A stretch of DNA of 64,000 bases from Thalassotalea_H castellviae (GTDB lineage Bacteria > Pseudomonadota > Gammaproteobacteria > Enterobacterales > Alteromonadaceae). Position 1 is the first letter of the stretch; every line of letters begins with the position of its first letter. Below, piece after piece: positions 63,406-64,000 of this stretch. The notes below the pieces were generated by a model, which saw only the letters and a list, made by a program, of their open reading frames with translations, was not told where the DNA came from and ran no database searches. The translations under genes were made by a program, and so were the position numbers. Where the stretch lies: the NCBI RefSeq assembly GCF_031846185.1, contig NZ_JAVRIF010000001.1:744001-808000 (forward strand), read 5' to 3'.

Positions 63406-64000
63406 CTAACGCTTGTTAAATTTAGTTTTGCCAAGTTCCATAAAACGCTCTTGAACAACCTTAACTAAGCTAGGTTCACCAAATGATTGGTCAACAATGG
63501 CGCGTTTAATTTCTTTCTTCATTCGTTTAACTTCATCTTGCTTGTTAAAGAAATCAACAATTTCAGTGGCTTCATCAAAGGTGTTAACTAAGGTTTGTGT
63601 GGTACTTTTCACTTCTTCCATAACGCTATCGTCAACCACATAATCACCAGAACTTTCGGCAACTTGTGATACTTCAGCAGTTAGGATGTTATAAAACGCA
63701 TATTCAGTTTCAGATAAACCAACGTCTTGTGCTGCTTGTTGATGCTCACCTTCAATGTTATCTACCATCTCTAGCAACAGCTCTAGCTGACGTTCCCAAT
63801 TACCAGCGTTTTTAACAATAATATCTCGAAGTCTTAAACTAAGTGACTTGTAGTATTCAGGGTCTTCTTCAAGGTTAACGGTAATATGGTGCTTAATAGC
63901 ACTTTCAACTTCAGACGCTTTTGATTCGGTTGATTTAACTTCTTTCAGTTTTTCTTTAAAGTTAGCCGCTAACAAATCAACAGGCGGTATTTTAGGGTCT
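63406..64000 (-). CDS. hsdR: Type I restriction endonuclease HsdR, C-terminal end (cut by window edge)
   Basis: The frame is open to base 64000 on the minus strand; about 198 C-terminal residues are seen. They begin DPKIPPVDLLAANF and continue as a charged helical region with LSLRLRDIIVKNAGNWE, matching the C-terminal domain of HsdR proteins (DUF3387 type). The nuclease and helicase motifs lie outside the window. HsdR cuts unmodified foreign DNA with HsdM and HsdS, presumably encoded further right. Confidence 0.8.
   Translation of the reverse strand, partial: DPKIPPVDLLAANFKEKLKEVKSTESKASEVESAIKHHITVNLEEDPEYYKSLSLRLRDIIVKNAGNWERQLELLLEMVDNIEGEHQQAAQDVGLSETEYAFYNILTAEVSQVAESSGDYVVDDSVMEEVKSTTQTLVNTFDEATEIVDFFNKQDEVKRMKKEIKRAIVDQSFGEPSLVKVVQERFMELGKTKFNKR

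Larger units (their letters stand above)
58520..64000. mobile_element. Integrative island inserted in miaE (right end outside the window)
   Basis: Starts at the break in miaE. Visible cargo: serine recombinase, full replacement miaE, RepA-like ATPase, YgjP-like peptidase and hsdR. The other boundary and the rest of the restriction system are beyond base 64000. Extent is inferred. Confidence 0.7.

Overview
The window comes from a low-GC marine gammaproteobacterium of the Alteromonadales, most probably a Colwelliaceae member (Colwellia/Thalassotalea type). This is inferred from gene content and order (pabB-nudL-sdaA, tyrR-ycjFX-pspCBA-pspF-sapABCDF, tig-clpP-clpX-lon-hupB-ppiD, cysS-ppiB-lpxH), the TonB2-type operon with a DUF3450 protein, and AT-rich intergenic DNA. 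No 16S gene is present, so the genus is a guess.

Layout. 1-8.6 kb: end of pabB, nudL, sdaA, cysB, an unknown membrane/coiled-coil protein, then apt-dnaX-ybaB and a CheY-like receiver. dnaX carries what looks like a complete programmed -1 frameshift signal. 8.7-13.8 kb: a six-gene TonB energising operon (DUF3450, TtpC-like, ExbB, ExbD, TonB, TPR protein). 14.1-21.3 kb: a secreted esterase, two TPR-sulfotransferases and a large TonB-dependent receptor. 21.8-26.6 kb: TauE/SafE permease, PriC, ComFB-like protein, 4.5S RNA, acyltransferase, DUF3014 protein, maleylacetoacetate isomerase. 26.7-29.5 kb: tyrR and phhBA (phenylalanine to tyrosine), with a consensus TyrR box in front of tyrR. 29.8-40.4 kb: the envelope-stress (Psp) set and the Sap transporter. 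40.6-49.2 kb: ppiD, hupB, lon (with a sigma32-like promoter), clpX, clpP, tig. 49.6-50.4 kb: a tRNA cluster (Pro-Arg-His-Pro, minus strand) ending in two 168-bp tandem repeats that each carry a tRNA-Pro 3' fragment. 50.7-57.8 kb: folD, cysS, ppiB, lpxH, a diguanylate cyclase and a DUF885 lipoprotein.

From about 58.52 kb to the right edge lies a mobile island. A large serine recombinase sits beside a 5'-truncated miaE. Next to the recombinase, converging on it, is a complete but diverged second miaE. This fits an element that integrates into miaE and brings a replacement copy. Its visible cargo is a RepA-like ATPase, a 58-bp perfect palindrome, a YgjP-like metallopeptidase and the end of a type I restriction subunit (HsdR) that runs off the window. 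The miaE arrangement is the most unusual feature here; the sulfotransferase/TonB-receptor locus is the most interesting uncharacterised metabolic locus.
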